The position numbers were made by a program, and so were the translations under genes. Below are positions 51,518-61,344 of a DNA stretch of 64,000 bases, in pieces. Within the stretch, counting starts at the first letter, position 1; each line of letters begins with the position of its first letter. Source of the DNA: JAAEPI01 sp964352625 (lineage in GTDB: Bacteria; Bacteroidota; Bacteroidia; Cytophagales; Cyclobacteriaceae); the NCBI GenBank assembly GCA_964352625.1, contig CAYGSD010000005.1:1-64000 (forward strand), written 5' to 3'. The notes beneath the pieces were generated by a model that searched no databases, had not been told where the DNA came from, and was given only the letters and a program-made list of their open reading frames with translations.

Positions 51518-54349
51518 TTGAGTACGATCGTTGCAGACAAGGCTGAGGAGCAAATTGAAATCTATGGTGCGCGTGAGCACAACCTGAAGAACATCAATCT
51601 GTCCATCCCACGAAACAAGTTAATCGTGGTAACCGGCATCAGTGGAAGCGGTAAGTCTTCGCTTGCGTTCGATACCATCTACGCCGAGGGGCAAAGGCGA
51701 TACATGGAGAGTTTTTCGGCCTATGCCCGTAGTTTCATGGGAAATATGGAGCGCCCGGATGTGGACAAAATTGAAGGCCTGAGCCCGGTCATTTCCATCG
51801 AGCAAAAGACAACCTCCCGAAACCCAAGGTCCACGGTGGGCACGGTCACAGAAATTTATGATTTCTTTCGGCTACTCTATGCCAGAGCCGGGGAGGCCTA
51901 TTCTCACCTGACCGGAAAGAAAATGATTCGCCAGTCTGAGGAGCAAATCCTTGAAATGATCCGGGAAAAGTACGACAACAAGAAATTGATTTTACTAGCT
52001 CCGGTAGTGAAAGGTCGGAAGGGGCACTATCGGGAGTTGTTTGTTCAGATTAGGAAAATGGGCTTCACCAAGGTTCGAGTAAATGGCAACATAGAGGACC
52101 TTGTTCCCAAGATGCAACTCGATCGATACAAGACCCACGACATTGAAATTGTCGTAGACAGGGTCATCCCAAAAGCCGATGATGGCGGCCGCCTCAACGA
52201 ATCGGTAAAGACAGCTCTAAAGCATGGGGATGGAGTGATGATGATTCAGGATGAAGAAGGGGAGGTTCATCATTTTTCAAAGAATCTAATGGACCCGGAG
52301 ACAGGCCTTTCTTACGACGAACCTGCCCCGAATTCTTTTTCATTTAATTCCCCATATGGTGCATGCCCGGAGTGCAAGGGTTTGGGAGTCATCGAAGAAA
52401 TCTCAAGAGATGCCGTCATCCCAGACGCCAGCCTGAGTATTTCCAGGGGAGGCATTGCGCCACTTGGAGAGTTTAGAGACATCTGGATTTTCAAAAAAGT
52501 GGAGGCAATTCTTAAACGAAACAAGCTTACCCTTTCCACCCCAATCAAGGATATTCCTGAGGAAACAATGGAGGTCTTACTCTACGGAGATAGTGTACCT
52601 GTGGCAGTGAAATCGGTCAAATATCCAGGAACGGACTGGAACACGAAGTTTGAGGGGATCATCCAGTTTCTGGAAAAACAAAGGGACACAGGTACAGATA
52701 AAATCCAAAAATGGATTCACGACTTCACAGCCATTTCAGAGTGCCCGAGTTGTCATGGCAAACGATTGAAAAAGGAATCACTTCATTTCAAAATTGACGA
52801 AAAGGACCTTGGTGATGTGGGCAATTTTAACCTTCATCAACTGGCAAACTGGCTTGTTGGAATCGAGGATCGACTTACTGAAAAGCAGCAACTAATTGCT
52901 ACCGAAATTCTGAAAGAAATAAGGAAAAGGCTCGGCTTCGTGCTCGATGTTGGCCTTGGTTATTTGAGCATGAATCGTCCGCTCAAAACGCTTTCTGGAG
53001 GCGAGGCGCAGCGGATCAGATTGGCCACACAGATCGGCACACAGCTTGTCAATGTCCTGTACATTCTTGACGAGCCAAGCATTGGATTGCACCAGCGCGA
53101 CAATCAAAAGCTGATCAATTCATTGAAAGATTTGCGCGACCTGGGCAACACGGTGATTGTGGTGGAGCATGACAAGGACATGATGATCGCAAGTGATTAC
53201 ATTGTAGATGTCGGGCCGGGAGCAGGACGGCACGGAGGTCAGATTGTGGCCGCATCGAATCCTGAAATTTTTCTCCAAAACGACACGATTACTTCGGCCT
53301 ATTTGAATGGAAGGAAAAAGATAGAGGTACCGAAAAAGAGGCGAAAAGGAAACGGTGAACACATGCTGCTCACGGGTGCATCTGGTCACAACCTAAAAGA
53401 TGTGACGCTTGATCTGCCTCTGGGGAAAATGATCTGCGTGACGGGAGTTTCAGGTAGTGGAAAATCCACCCTGATTCACGAGACCCTGTACCCCGCGCTT
53501 CGAAAGCATTTGTACCATTCGCACGGAGATCCATTGCCATACAAGGAGATCACGGGTATGAAGCTGGTGGACAAGGTGATCGAAGTAGATCAGTCTCCAA
53601 TCGGAAGGACACCACGATCGAATCCGGCAACATACACTGGAGTGTTCTCTGATATCAGAACCTTGTTTTCTGAAATCCCAGAATCCAAAATTAGAGGTTA
53701 TAAGCCGGGTCGATTCTCCTTCAATGTAAAAGGAGGAAGATGCGAAACATGTCAGGGCGGAGGAATGCGGGTCATAGAAATGGATTTCCTCCCTGATGTT
53801 CATGTGCCGTGCGAAACATGTAAAGGCAAACGCTACAATCGGGAAACGTTAGAGGTTCGGTACAAAGGCAAGTCGATCTCCGACGTGCTGGACATGACCG
53901 TGGAACAGGCAGTTGAGTTTTTTGAGCACTATCCAAAAATCGTCCGTAAGATTCAGACACTCAATGATGTGGGGCTTGATTACATCTCACTTGGACAACA
54001 CGCCACCACCCTCTCGGGTGGAGAGGCGCAACGGGTGAAACTTGCTACTGAACTTTCCAAGAAAGACACAGGCCAGACTTTTTACATTCTTGATGAGCCC
54101 ACCACGGGGCTTCACTTCCAAGATATTCAGCACTTGCTAGATGTACTCAACAGGCTTGCCGACAAGGGCAATACCGTGCTCATTATTGAGCACAATATGG
54201 ACATCATCAAGGTGGCTGATCATGTCATCGATCTGGGACCGGATGGTGGTGATGCCGGAGGACGTATCGTTGCAGAGGGTACTCCAGAGGAAGTAGCAAA
54301 CATCAAGGGAAGCATCACAGGAAGTTTTCTCAAGGAGGAGTTGATATAA
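51518..54349 (+). CDS. uvrA: Excinuclease ABC subunit A
   Basis: A 943-residue DNA damage sensor of nucleotide excision repair. It has two ABC ATPase modules: Walker A VVTGISGSGKSSLAFDTIYAEGQRR near residue 40 and CVTGVSGSGKSTLIHETLYPAL in the second half, plus two LSGGEAQR signatures (TLSGGEAQRIRLATQIG; TLSGGEAQRVKLATELS) and Walker B LDEPSIGLHQRDN and LDEPTTGLHFQDI. The zinc modules (CPECKGLG, CETCQGGG, CETCKGKRY) are present. The start is TTG at 51518, preceded directly by an in-frame stop; no nearby ATG fits. Length is normal. Confidence 0.97.
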   Translation: MSTIVADKAEEQIEIYGAREHNLKNINLSIPRNKLIVVTGISGSGKSSLAFDTIYAEGQRRYMESFSAYARSFMGNMERPDVDKIEGLSPVISIEQKTTSRNPRSTVGTVTEIYDFFRLLYARAGEAYSHLTGKKMIRQSEEQILEMIREKYDNKKLILLAPVVKGRKGHYRELFVQIRKMGFTKVRVNGNIEDLVPKMQLDRYKTHDIEIVVDRVIPKADDGGRLNESVKTALKHGDGVMMIQDEEGEVHHFSKNLMDPETGLSYDEPAPNSFSFNSPYGACPECKGLGVIEEISRDAVIPDASLSISRGGIAPLGEFRDIWIFKKVEAILKRNKLTLSTPIKDIPEETMEVLLYGDSVPVAVKSVKYPGTDWNTKFEGIIQFLEKQRDTGTDKIQKWIHDFTAISECPSCHGKRLKKESLHFKIDEKDLGDVGNFNLHQLANWLVGIEDRLTEKQQLIATEILKEIRKRLGFVLDVGLGYLSMNRPLKTLSGGEAQRIRLATQIGTQLVNVLYILDEPSIGLHQRDNQKLINSLKDLRDLGNTVIVVEHDKDMMIASDYIVDVGPGAGRHGGQIVAASNPEIFLQNDTITSAYLNGRKKIEVPKKRRKGNGEHMLLTGASGHNLKDVTLDLPLGKMICVTGVSGSGKSTLIHETLYPALRKHLYHSHGDPLPYKEITGMKLVDKVIEVDQSPIGRTPRSNPATYTGVFSDIRTLFSEIPESKIRGYKPGRFSFNVKGGRCETCQGGGMRVIEMDFLPDVHVPCETCKGKRYNRETLEVRYKGKSISDVLDMTVEQAVEFFEHYPKIVRKIQTLNDVGLDYISLGQHATTLSGGEAQRVKLATELSKKDTGQTFYILDEPTTGLHFQDIQHLLDVLNRLADKGNTVLIIEHNMDIIKVADHVIDLGPDGGDAGGRIVAEGTPEEVANIKGSITGSFLKEELI

Positions 54350-54374
54350 AAAAAGAGCACCCATTTGAGTGCCC
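54348..54374 (-). terminator. Terminator of the gene at 54399-54698
   Basis: On the minus strand GGGCACTC and GGGTGCTC pair with two wobbles around AAAT, followed by seven T (54354-54348). It lies 25 bases past the small gene's stop and ends at the uvrA stop codon. Confidence 0.75.
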
Positions 54375-54398
54375 TTCATTTTGAAATAATTGATCTGT

Positions 54399-54698
54399 TT
54401 ATTCTTCCAGCAGGAAGTATGAATCACCGAGATATTCGAACATGAAAGCACTTGCAGAAAGTACTTTGTATTCTGATGTTTCCATGTTGTTCTCGTTGAA
54501 GTCTTTTTTCAAAATCTCTTTCACCAGATTTCCAGCAGCGTCGAAGACTTTCACCTTCGCTTCGATCTCAGAGGCGACCATTGTCATGGCAGATTCAGAA
54601 TTTAGTTCTTGGAGCACCCAGTCATAGTCCTCGACCGTATACATGTCTGATGTCGGTGTGGTGAGCGACATCAGTAGGTTTAGAAATAGAATTTTCAT
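54399..54698 (-). CDS. Small exported protein of unknown function
   Basis: A 99-residue protein with a short signal-like start (MKILFLNLLMSLTTPTS) and a beta-strand-rich body (AKVKVFDAAGNLVKEILKKDFNENNMETSEYKVLSASAFMFEYLGDSYFLLEE). I do not recognise it. Its own terminator and a long AT-rich upstream region (54699-54925) support it being a real gene. It is divergent from the LytS gene. Confidence 0.65.
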   Translation of the reverse strand: MKILFLNLLMSLTTPTSDMYTVEDYDWVLQELNSESAMTMVASEIEAKVKVFDAAGNLVKEILKKDFNENNMETSEYKVLSASAFMFEYLGDSYFLLEE

Positions 54699-54925
54699 AG
54701 CAATTTGTCCGTTTAGCCTTTATTTTATTTTGTTTTTGTCCGTGCAAAGATGTTTACGAAGTAGAATATTTTTTGTTGAATAATAAATGTTAAAAATCAT
54801 TTCACATTTCGATAAACTGATGAATGTGGATTTGGAAGGTTCAATACTTTGATCAGCGGTGACCTTTTCCACCATGACTCAGTTAGATTTACAAGTCCTT
54901 TTTCATAGATGAGGGGCGTAAACCT

Positions 54926-55972
54926 TTGGCCGAATTGAAGCTTAGCAAAACAAAATTTTACTGGTTGCTCCAAATACTTGGGTGGTCGGCTTATAGCATC
55001 TTCCAGTTTCAGTTGCTTTCTTTTGACGGCCAGCCCATCGATAGGATGCTTATTTTGGCGGAGGGGTTGCAAGTCACCGGTAATATTCTCTTAACTCACC
55101 TCTTTCGATTTGTCATCATTCGATACCGTTGGTTGGATTTTAGCCTGATCAAGCTCATTCCTTTAGTCATTTTTGGCGTGCTTGTATTGAGCATTTCCGG
55201 TGCAGTATTGTGGATTTTTATCATGCTCATTCAGAACGGCACTGGTTTGTTTAATCTCTCAGCGGAGGCACTTGTTCCGCCAATTGTGGTGGGAATGTTG
55301 GAATCCGTTTTCCTTTTCTCCTTCTGGTCTTTTGCTTATTTCATTTACTTATACATAGAGCGGTATAACATGTCTCTTAAATATGAGGCGGCAGTTCGGG
55401 AGACTGAACTCAATAATTTAAAATCACAATTAAACCCCCATTTTATCTTTAATGCGCTCAATAGTATTCGCGCTTTGGTGGGCGAGGATCCCGAAAAATC
55501 CAAGGCGGCAATTACCCAGCTTTCGAACATTCTGAGAAATTCACTCAACTCTGACAGGCAAAAACTCGTTCCGTTTGCCGAGGAGTTGAAAACGGTTGTT
55601 GATTATTTGGGCTTGGAAATGATTCGCTATGAGGAGCGACTCAAAACGAAAATTGATTTGATGGTTGGTTCGAGGGATTTTCAGGTGCCACCTCTGATGC
55701 TGCAGACACTTGTAGAGAATGGAATCAAACATGGGATTGCTAAGCTGACAGAGGGTGGGGAGATCAGTATTGAAACCAAAATCGAATACGATGACCTTTT
55801 TATTGAAATAAGAAATACCGGACAGCTGGATCGAAATTGGAGGTCCAAGAAGGGATTTGGACTAAAAAGCACGAAAAAGCGACTTGACATGATATATGGA
55901 GATCGATCTGAATTTTCGATCAAAAACGAAACAAAGCACACCGTACTAACCAAAATCAAAATACCCAAATGA
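54926..55972 (+). CDS. LytS-type sensor histidine kinase
   Basis: A 348-residue membrane sensor. Four membrane segments span about residues 12-150 (YWLLQILGWSAYSIFQFQLLS, ILLTHLFRFVIIRY, LIPLVIFGVLVLSISGAVLWIFIMLI, MLESVFLFSFWSFAYFIYLYI). The kinase core has the histidine in LKSQLNPHFIFNALNSIRALVG and the N-box PPLMLQTLVENGIKHGI. Start codon is TTG at 54926, or TTG at 54935 (giving MKLSKTKFYW, a common start in this family). It is translationally coupled by 4-bp overlap to the LytTR regulator. Confidence 0.9.
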   Translation: MAELKLSKTKFYWLLQILGWSAYSIFQFQLLSFDGQPIDRMLILAEGLQVTGNILLTHLFRFVIIRYRWLDFSLIKLIPLVIFGVLVLSISGAVLWIFIMLIQNGTGLFNLSAEALVPPIVVGMLESVFLFSFWSFAYFIYLYIERYNMSLKYEAAVRETELNNLKSQLNPHFIFNALNSIRALVGEDPEKSKAAITQLSNILRNSLNSDRQKLVPFAEELKTVVDYLGLEMIRYEERLKTKIDLMVGSRDFQVPPLMLQTLVENGIKHGIAKLTEGGEISIETKIEYDDLFIEIRNTGQLDRNWRSKKGFGLKSTKKRLDMIYGDRSEFSIKNETKHTVLTKIKIPK

Positions 55973-56676
55973 AGGCACTAGTAATTGATGATGAAAGACT
56001 GGCAAGGAAGGAGCTTATCTCGCTACTTGAAAAGTACAAGCAAATTGAAGTAGTGGATGAAGCTGCAAATGCCAAAGAGGCTCTGGAGAAAATAGATGAG
56101 CACAATCCTGGTTTAATATTCCTGGACATTCAGATGCCAGGTAAGACAGGCTTTGAGCTACTCGCTGAATTGGATAAAGTCCCTCAGGTGATTTTCACCA
56201 CGGCATACGATGAATTCGCCATCAAAGCTTTTGATGTGAATGCACTGGACTATGTGCTCAAGCCTATCAACGAAGAACGCCTGGATGAAGCACTGCAAAA
56301 GGTGGATTATACAGAGGCTGATGATACTTCAAATAAGAAACTGACCAAGGACGATCAGGTTTTCGTGAAAGACGGGGACAAGTGCTGGTTTGTAAAGCTC
56401 GAAAATATTCGACTTTTCGAATCAGATGGCAATTACATCAAAGTATACTTTGACGGTTTCCGTCCGATGATCCACAAATCACTAAATGCACTAGATGAGC
56501 GTCTGGATGATCGCCATTTTTTCCGCGCTAGTAGGAAGCACATTATCAATCTCGGTTGGGTGGAAAAAATAGATACATGGTTCAATGGCGGCCTATTAGT
56601 TGAATTAAAGGGTGGAGATAAAATAGAAGTAAGTAGGAGGCAAGCCGCTAGATTTAAAGACAAGATGAGCTTGTAA
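55969..56676 (+). CDS. LytTR family response regulator
   Basis: A 235-residue two-component regulator. The receiver domain has the acidic pocket in LVIDDERLARKEL and the phospho-Asp in LIFLDIQMPGKTGFELL, with TTAYDEFAIKAF and YVLKPI after it. A C-terminal LytTR DNA-binding domain follows (VFVKDGDKCWFVKLENIRLFESDGNYIKVYF; RASRKHIINLGWVEKI). It works with the LytS kinase upstream. Targets are unknown. Confidence 0.94.
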   Translation: MKALVIDDERLARKELISLLEKYKQIEVVDEAANAKEALEKIDEHNPGLIFLDIQMPGKTGFELLAELDKVPQVIFTTAYDEFAIKAFDVNALDYVLKPINEERLDEALQKVDYTEADDTSNKKLTKDDQVFVKDGDKCWFVKLENIRLFESDGNYIKVYFDGFRPMIHKSLNALDERLDDRHFFRASRKHIINLGWVEKIDTWFNGGLLVELKGGDKIEVSRRQAARFKDKMSL

Positions 56677-56687
56677 GTACAGCCTTT

Positions 56688-57149
56688 ATGTTGAAATTAT
56701 TTCTTGGGTTATTATTAGTGATTCCTTCTTCCTGCTTGGCGCAGGAAATCGAGCGATCAGATTTCTTTGGTTCTTGGAATCTAAACAAATGTGTGAGATC
56801 AAAGAATAAACTGCCACTTGAAGAAGGAAAACTTGTTGACCGACTCATCCGAGAATTAATGGGTTCTCAGTGGAATTTCCTTGAGAATGGTGATTTAGTT
56901 CTGTTTCAAACTGAAAGCTCCCCGATCATTGCCGAGATGCATATAGAAAGATATCAAAGATGGGAGTTTAATAAAGATAAGCTTGAGCTAGTTCTAATTC
57001 CGTGGAATCCAAATCATTCCGTTTTACGTCTAAATGTAAAATCGCATAAGTCTTACTTTAGTCAAAACATGACAACACATAGATTAAATTTTCAAGATTA
57101 TCCATTGACAATGACTTTGCATAAACATTTTCGAAGTAGAGAGAGGTAA
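56688..57149 (+). CDS. Exported lipocalin-like protein of unknown function
   Basis: A 153-residue protein with a signal peptide (MLKLFLGLLLVIPSSCLAQ); the Cys before LAQ could be a poor lipobox. It begins DFFGSWNLNKCVRSKNKLPLEEGKL, reminiscent of small lipocalin-like domains with a GxW motif (GSWNL). It starts 11 bp after the LytTR stop and may be co-transcribed. I do not recognise it beyond that. Confidence 0.65.
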   Translation: MLKLFLGLLLVIPSSCLAQEIERSDFFGSWNLNKCVRSKNKLPLEEGKLVDRLIRELMGSQWNFLENGDLVLFQTESSPIIAEMHIERYQRWEFNKDKLELVLIPWNPNHSVLRLNVKSHKSYFSQNMTTHRLNFQDYPLTMTLHKHFRSRER

Positions 57150-57152
57150 TAA

Positions 57153-57518
57153 CTAAGACCTCACCGTCTTCATAAACTGCATCTCCACGTTCCAATCTTT
57201 GGCGAGGTTCAGCATGGCGGTAGTTTCCATCTCAGTCACGTATCCTTTTTCGTAGTTGTCCTCCCAGACCTCAAGCAAGTGCTTTAGTCGGTCTTCTTCA
57301 GTCATTTTGTTGAAGACTTTGCTCAGAAACTCGCGGGATCTCTCAAAAGCAGAAAGGTAATCGTCGGCGATAAAAGTATTGGCCCACTGAAGCTCATTGC
57401 GAGCATCCAATTTCTCAGCTGCTTGATTCAATAAACTTTGCTCATCCTCATCTAATCCATGGTAATGGAAGATCAGGGATTTGAGCAGCATGATGGCCTT
57501 TTTCTCTTCTTCTGACAT
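57153..57518 (-). CDS. Small helical protein of unknown function
   Basis: A 121-residue acidic, all-helical protein (EEEKKAIMLLKSLIFHYHGLDEDEQSLLNQAAEKLDARNELQWA). It shows a faint resemblance to TerB-like helical domains (MLNLAKDWNVEMQFMKTV), too weak to name it. It lies 17 bp downstream of hemW on the same strand, so it is probably co-transcribed. Convergent with the previous gene by 3 bp. Confidence 0.62.
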   Translation of the reverse strand: MSEEEKKAIMLLKSLIFHYHGLDEDEQSLLNQAAEKLDARNELQWANTFIADDYLSAFERSREFLSKVFNKMTEEDRLKHLLEVWEDNYEKGYVTEMETTAMLNLAKDWNVEMQFMKTVRS

Positions 57519-57535
57519 TGCAGGCTAAAAGTAAT

Positions 57536-58672
57536 TTATTCCTCTGAGAAAAACCGAAGCGCAAGTTCGTCGGCAATGCTAAAACCGCTTGAATTAAGTA
57601 AGAATCGGTCGTTGGTCAACATTGCTTTTTTTTCATTTATTAAAGCGTCAAGTATGGATCGGTGCTCTGATAAAAAGTCTAGGCCCCATTTTTTTTGAAT
57701 CAGACCTAGGTCTATCCCCCACTTGGTTCGAATGCCCGTCAGGATATACTCGTTGAGCTGCTGAGTGTCCGAAAGAATCTCTGTTTCCAATGCAGGCGTT
57801 GAATCTTCTATTGCCTTCAAGTACTTGACATTATTTGGGACGTTGATAGAGCGGGACAGTCCATTGTATGAATGAGCACTTGGCCCCAACCCCAGATACC
57901 AAGCCCCTTTCCAATAGGAGGAATTGTGCCTAGAGATTTTACCTGGCAAGCCAAAGTTGGACACCTCATAATGATCAAAGCCAGCATCAGTCAATAGCTC
58001 TATGGCCAGTTCGTATTGCCGTGCGTTTTCATCCTCGCTCACCGCTAGGATTTTCTCTTGATCAAACCATTTTCCAAAGACAGTTTTTTGCTCGATCGTC
58101 AAGCCATAAAGCGAAACATGCGGGGGCCTAAAGGTCAACAGTTCTTGAAGGTCATTGAAAAATCTATCGAAGGAGTCCTTTTCAGGAGGCACGGCAAAAA
58201 TCAAATCAGCTGTATAGTTTGAGAATCCTGCTTTTCTAATACTCTCTAAACATTCTCTGGCCTGTGTAGAAGAATGAGATCGGTTCATGAAGGAAAGAGC
58301 TTCCTCATCGAATGTTTGAATCCCCACACTCAGCCGATTAATCCCAATGTCTTTTAGTTCCTTAAGTTTTGACAAGGAGAGATCGTCAGGATTCCCTTCA
58401 AGGGTTATTTCGACTTCTGAGCTTACGCTATGATTTTTGAATATCTCAGTTAGGATTCTTTCCAGATCAGAGCTCGAGATAATCGAAGGGGTTCCCCCTC
58501 CAAAATATATTGTTTCAATAGCCTGACCAGCCAAGTAGTCCGCTCGCAGTTGCGCTTCCTTAATAATCGCATCTACCATCCGATCAGTATTGCCTAAGCG
58601 GGTACTGAAATGAAAATCACAATAATGGCAAGCCTGAGAACAAAACGGAATGTGGATGTAAATACCGGCCAT
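57536..58672 (-). CDS. hemW: Radical SAM heme chaperone HemW
   Basis: A 378-residue radical SAM protein: GIYIHIPFCSQACHYCDFHF gives the CX3CX2C cluster site with the fourth Cys-free pattern of HemW, and ETIYFGGGTPSI, SVGIQTFDEEALSFMNR and SLYGLTIEQKTVFGKWF follow. HemW proteins bind heme and insert it into targets; they are often misnamed HemN. Length fits HemW rather than the longer HemN (about 450). It is divergent from the Omp85-like gene with 35 bp between starts. Confidence 0.88.
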   Translation of the reverse strand: MAGIYIHIPFCSQACHYCDFHFSTRLGNTDRMVDAIIKEAQLRADYLAGQAIETIYFGGGTPSIISSSDLERILTEIFKNHSVSSEVEITLEGNPDDLSLSKLKELKDIGINRLSVGIQTFDEEALSFMNRSHSSTQARECLESIRKAGFSNYTADLIFAVPPEKDSFDRFFNDLQELLTFRPPHVSLYGLTIEQKTVFGKWFDQEKILAVSEDENARQYELAIELLTDAGFDHYEVSNFGLPGKISRHNSSYWKGAWYLGLGPSAHSYNGLSRSINVPNNVKYLKAIEDSTPALETEILSDTQQLNEYILTGIRTKWGIDLGLIQKKWGLDFLSEHRSILDALINEKKAMLTNDRFLLNSSGFSIADELALRFFSEE

Positions 58673-58707
58673 GGTCGTAATATTACAAGGTTAATACACT
58701 TTTTAGC

Positions 58708-60309
58708 TTGCGCCGAATCCTAACCATTATTGTTCTGCTAATTGCCTCGATGGGGATCGCTCAAACGGAGTTCGAAATCCTCGTAGATGGAAATACCAAG
58801 CGCACAATTCGCGCGATGGATTCAGTGGAGGTAGTCAGGTTCATTGATCAATTTCTAAGTAATCTTTGGAGAGAGGGGTATGTCTTTGCAGGGCTGGATT
58901 CCATCAGAAAGAATAAGGTATTTCTACACCAAGGCGATCGTGTGAAAATCGCGGATGAACAATTCAAGGACTTTTCTCAAATGTATGACCGAGTGGAAAG
59001 GGATCTTAAATCAAAGGCAAATTCAGGTTATCCTTTTGCCAGAGTGGTCTGGGACTCGGTCAGATTAGTTGAAGGCAATTGGATTATTCAGCCAAGCCTA
59101 ATAGATGGCCCGCTAATCTTGAATGACTCTATTGTTTTACTTAGCACCATAAAAACAAAGCGTTCTTTTTTGGCAAAGACCATAGGATTTGAAAAGGGAG
59201 AAGTCTACAGTGAACGAGATTTCAAATCTGCTGGAAAGCGCCTTGATCGAATTCAATTTATTTCTGCTAGGCGGCCTCCTGATATTTCCTTTCAAGCAGG
59301 AAAAGCATGGGCCTATCTCGATCTCGAAGAATCAAACACGGGGAGTTTCAGGGGAGTAATTGGCCTACTCCCAAATCAATCCTCGGCAAACAATGCGCTT
59401 ATTACTGGAAGCATTGATTTGAGGTTGGAGAATTTATTCAAGTCGGGGAAGCTTCTGGATATTTCATGGGATCGATTCGGTGAATTATCCCAGCAATTAG
59501 ACCTCCAATATGAACATCCGTATTTGGCCGGAAGTGACCTGTTTGCAGGAGGGGAATTTCATTTACTAAGGCAAGATTCCAGTTTTATTAAGCAAGGTGT
59601 TGGTCTTAATCTTAATTTCTTTTTGAAAGACCGAATCTCCATGGGGGTTGGCTTTGAACAAGAAACGAGCAGCGTTTTGCTGTCCAGCGCTGAAAGAATT
59701 TCTGCTCAGAATCTGCTTGACTATGACCAGAATCGATACAGTATCACCTTCGGACAAATGGTAGCCAATCCGTCTGTTTTTAAAAATTACTTTGGGTTCA
59801 ACTTCAAGCTAGGTGTGGGTCAGCGCTCTCTAGCAAGGAATGCAAGGCTGCCAGATTCTTATTACGATTCTCTCCGGATGAATGCGACAAACGTGTTCCT
59901 TCAGCTTCATTCCAAGTGGCAAAGAAAGCTCACCAAAAATTCTGGTATTTATCATTCGTTTTCCAGCGCACATTTAAGCGGCATTCTTTCCCAGAATCAG
60001 CTTTTTAGGCTAGGGGGACTACAGTCTTTGAGAGGGTTCAATGAGCAGTTCTTTTTTGCTCAGTCCTACATTGTCAATCAAATAGAGTGGCGACTTTTCT
60101 TTGAACAAGACTCTTATCTTTTTGCATTTGTAGATCAGGGATTAGTGTACGAAACAGGCTGGAACTCCCCAACCGGATTTGGTGGAGGTTTTTCACTCAA
60201 TACGAACTCAGGGTTATTTAGCTTTGCGATGGCACTCGGCGGAGTAGAGGGCTTGCCTTTGAATCTCGCCAATACTAAGGTTCACTTTGGCTATTTATCA
60301 CGATTTTAA
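58708..60309 (+). CDS. Omp85-like (BamA/TamA-type) outer membrane protein
   Basis: A 533-residue outer membrane protein. It has a signal peptide (MRRILTIIVLLIASMGIAQ), one or two POTRA-like domains over residues 20-200 (EREVYSERDFKSAGKRLDRIQF-type pattern, here KGEVYSERDFKSAGKRL), and a 16-strand-type barrel ending in LANTKVHFGYLSRF with terminal Phe, containing the RGFNEQFFFAQSY segment akin to the VRGY/F motif. It probably inserts or translocates envelope proteins or is an orphan TamA. The start is TTG at 58708; no in-frame ATG exists upstream of the signal peptide. Confidence 0.85.
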   Translation: MRRILTIIVLLIASMGIAQTEFEILVDGNTKRTIRAMDSVEVVRFIDQFLSNLWREGYVFAGLDSIRKNKVFLHQGDRVKIADEQFKDFSQMYDRVERDLKSKANSGYPFARVVWDSVRLVEGNWIIQPSLIDGPLILNDSIVLLSTIKTKRSFLAKTIGFEKGEVYSERDFKSAGKRLDRIQFISARRPPDISFQAGKAWAYLDLEESNTGSFRGVIGLLPNQSSANNALITGSIDLRLENLFKSGKLLDISWDRFGELSQQLDLQYEHPYLAGSDLFAGGEFHLLRQDSSFIKQGVGLNLNFFLKDRISMGVGFEQETSSVLLSSAERISAQNLLDYDQNRYSITFGQMVANPSVFKNYFGFNFKLGVGQRSLARNARLPDSYYDSLRMNATNVFLQLHSKWQRKLTKNSGIYHSFSSAHLSGILSQNQLFRLGGLQSLRGFNEQFFFAQSYIVNQIEWRLFFEQDSYLFAFVDQGLVYETGWNSPTGFGGGFSLNTNSGLFSFAMALGGVEGLPLNLANTKVHFGYLSRF

Positions 60310-61318
60310 GATCATTCGATTAGTTGTCTGCGCGGTAATTACCCTAAGCGCAGGAGTAGCCTTTGGACAGGATACGCTTACAGTTGAGCAGCTGGATTAT
60401 AAGTTTGTGACCATTGAAAATGGCCAAATGCTGCCGGTTAGTTCACTTTCTTCCACGGAAGTTGCTGGCACCTTTGTTCCCTGTATTGATCAAGGGCTTA
60501 TTGAATTTTGTGGATCAAATGTTTTCAGTGTGTGGGTGGATGGTAGGTTCGTGACAGAAAATAGCCTGGAAAGGTCATGCGTCTATTTGGAGACGAAACA
60601 GCTTTGCCAGCTTTCAGCTCGTGACACGGTTTTTGTTTCGCTTGTCTCAGAAAGAGGATTGGAGGGAGTTACCACCAGGTCTGTAGAGGTAGCGCCGAAA
60701 GAGAACAAAATGCAGGTGCCGAGCAGACGATCTTCCGAAGTGGAATTTTGGAAGATGGGATTTATAGGATGTGCGTTGATTTTGATTGTTGCTAGGTTAT
60801 TTATCAAGAAGAATTTCGGCTATATACCACGACCATCTGAAACATTCACCGATAAGTTTTTTACAGCGAGCAATCTCGTGCAGTTGGTTATTACCTGCCT
60901 GCTTGGTTCATTTATCTGGACCTATGCCTCGCAAGCTGAGCCTGGTCACATACTCTTTGTCTTTGGTTCATTGATTTTTTGGTGGGTGATCAAAACCAGT
61001 TTAACCCTCATTTCAGGAGCACTTTTCAGATTCAGGTTATTGGCCACTTGGCAGTCTAACTTTCTGCTTCAGTTTTGGACAATACTGTTTGTGCTGCTAT
61101 TCATCATGGCACTCTTAGACAATCTTTTTTTAAACCACTCACTTTTTAGTTTGGGCAATCTGACCTCTGTTTTGTCTGCTTTGCAAGGGGCGTTTATGGT
61201 GGCCTTAGTTCTTGTTTTCACTTTCCAGAAAGGCACAAAAAGTCTACACAGATTTATATACCTTTGCAGCACCGAAATTTTACCTGGGTTATTAATAATT
61301 CAGTTTTTCTTGGAATAG
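60287..61318 (+). CDS. DUF4271 domain membrane protein
   Basis: A 343-residue protein. An N-terminal signal (VVCAVITLSAGVAFGQ) is followed by a short extracytoplasmic part and then about six to seven membrane segments (MGFIGCALILIVARLFI; LVQLVITCLLGSFIWTY; ILFVFGSLIFWWVIKTSLTLISGALF; FLLQFWTILFVLLFIMALL; LQGAFMVALVLVFTF; EILPGLLIIQFFLE). DUF4271 genes sit beside hemD and type IX secretion genes in Bacteroidota. Function is unknown. The start is TTG at 60287 inside the 3' end of the Omp85-like gene (23-bp overlap). Confidence 0.82.
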   Translation: MAIYHDFKIIRLVVCAVITLSAGVAFGQDTLTVEQLDYKFVTIENGQMLPVSSLSSTEVAGTFVPCIDQGLIEFCGSNVFSVWVDGRFVTENSLERSCVYLETKQLCQLSARDTVFVSLVSERGLEGVTTRSVEVAPKENKMQVPSRRSSEVEFWKMGFIGCALILIVARLFIKKNFGYIPRPSETFTDKFFTASNLVQLVITCLLGSFIWTYASQAEPGHILFVFGSLIFWWVIKTSLTLISGALFRFRLLATWQSNFLLQFWTILFVLLFIMALLDNLFLNHSLFSLGNLTSVLSALQGAFMVALVLVFTFQKGTKSLHRFIYLCSTEILPGLLIIQFFLE

Positions 61319-61344
61319 TATAAATTTTTAAAATACAATTTGGC

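Noticed and set aside
51760..51768. TGTGGACAA inside uvrA as a DnaA box
   Set aside because: Single near-consensus copy in coding sequence, not clustered and not AT-rich.
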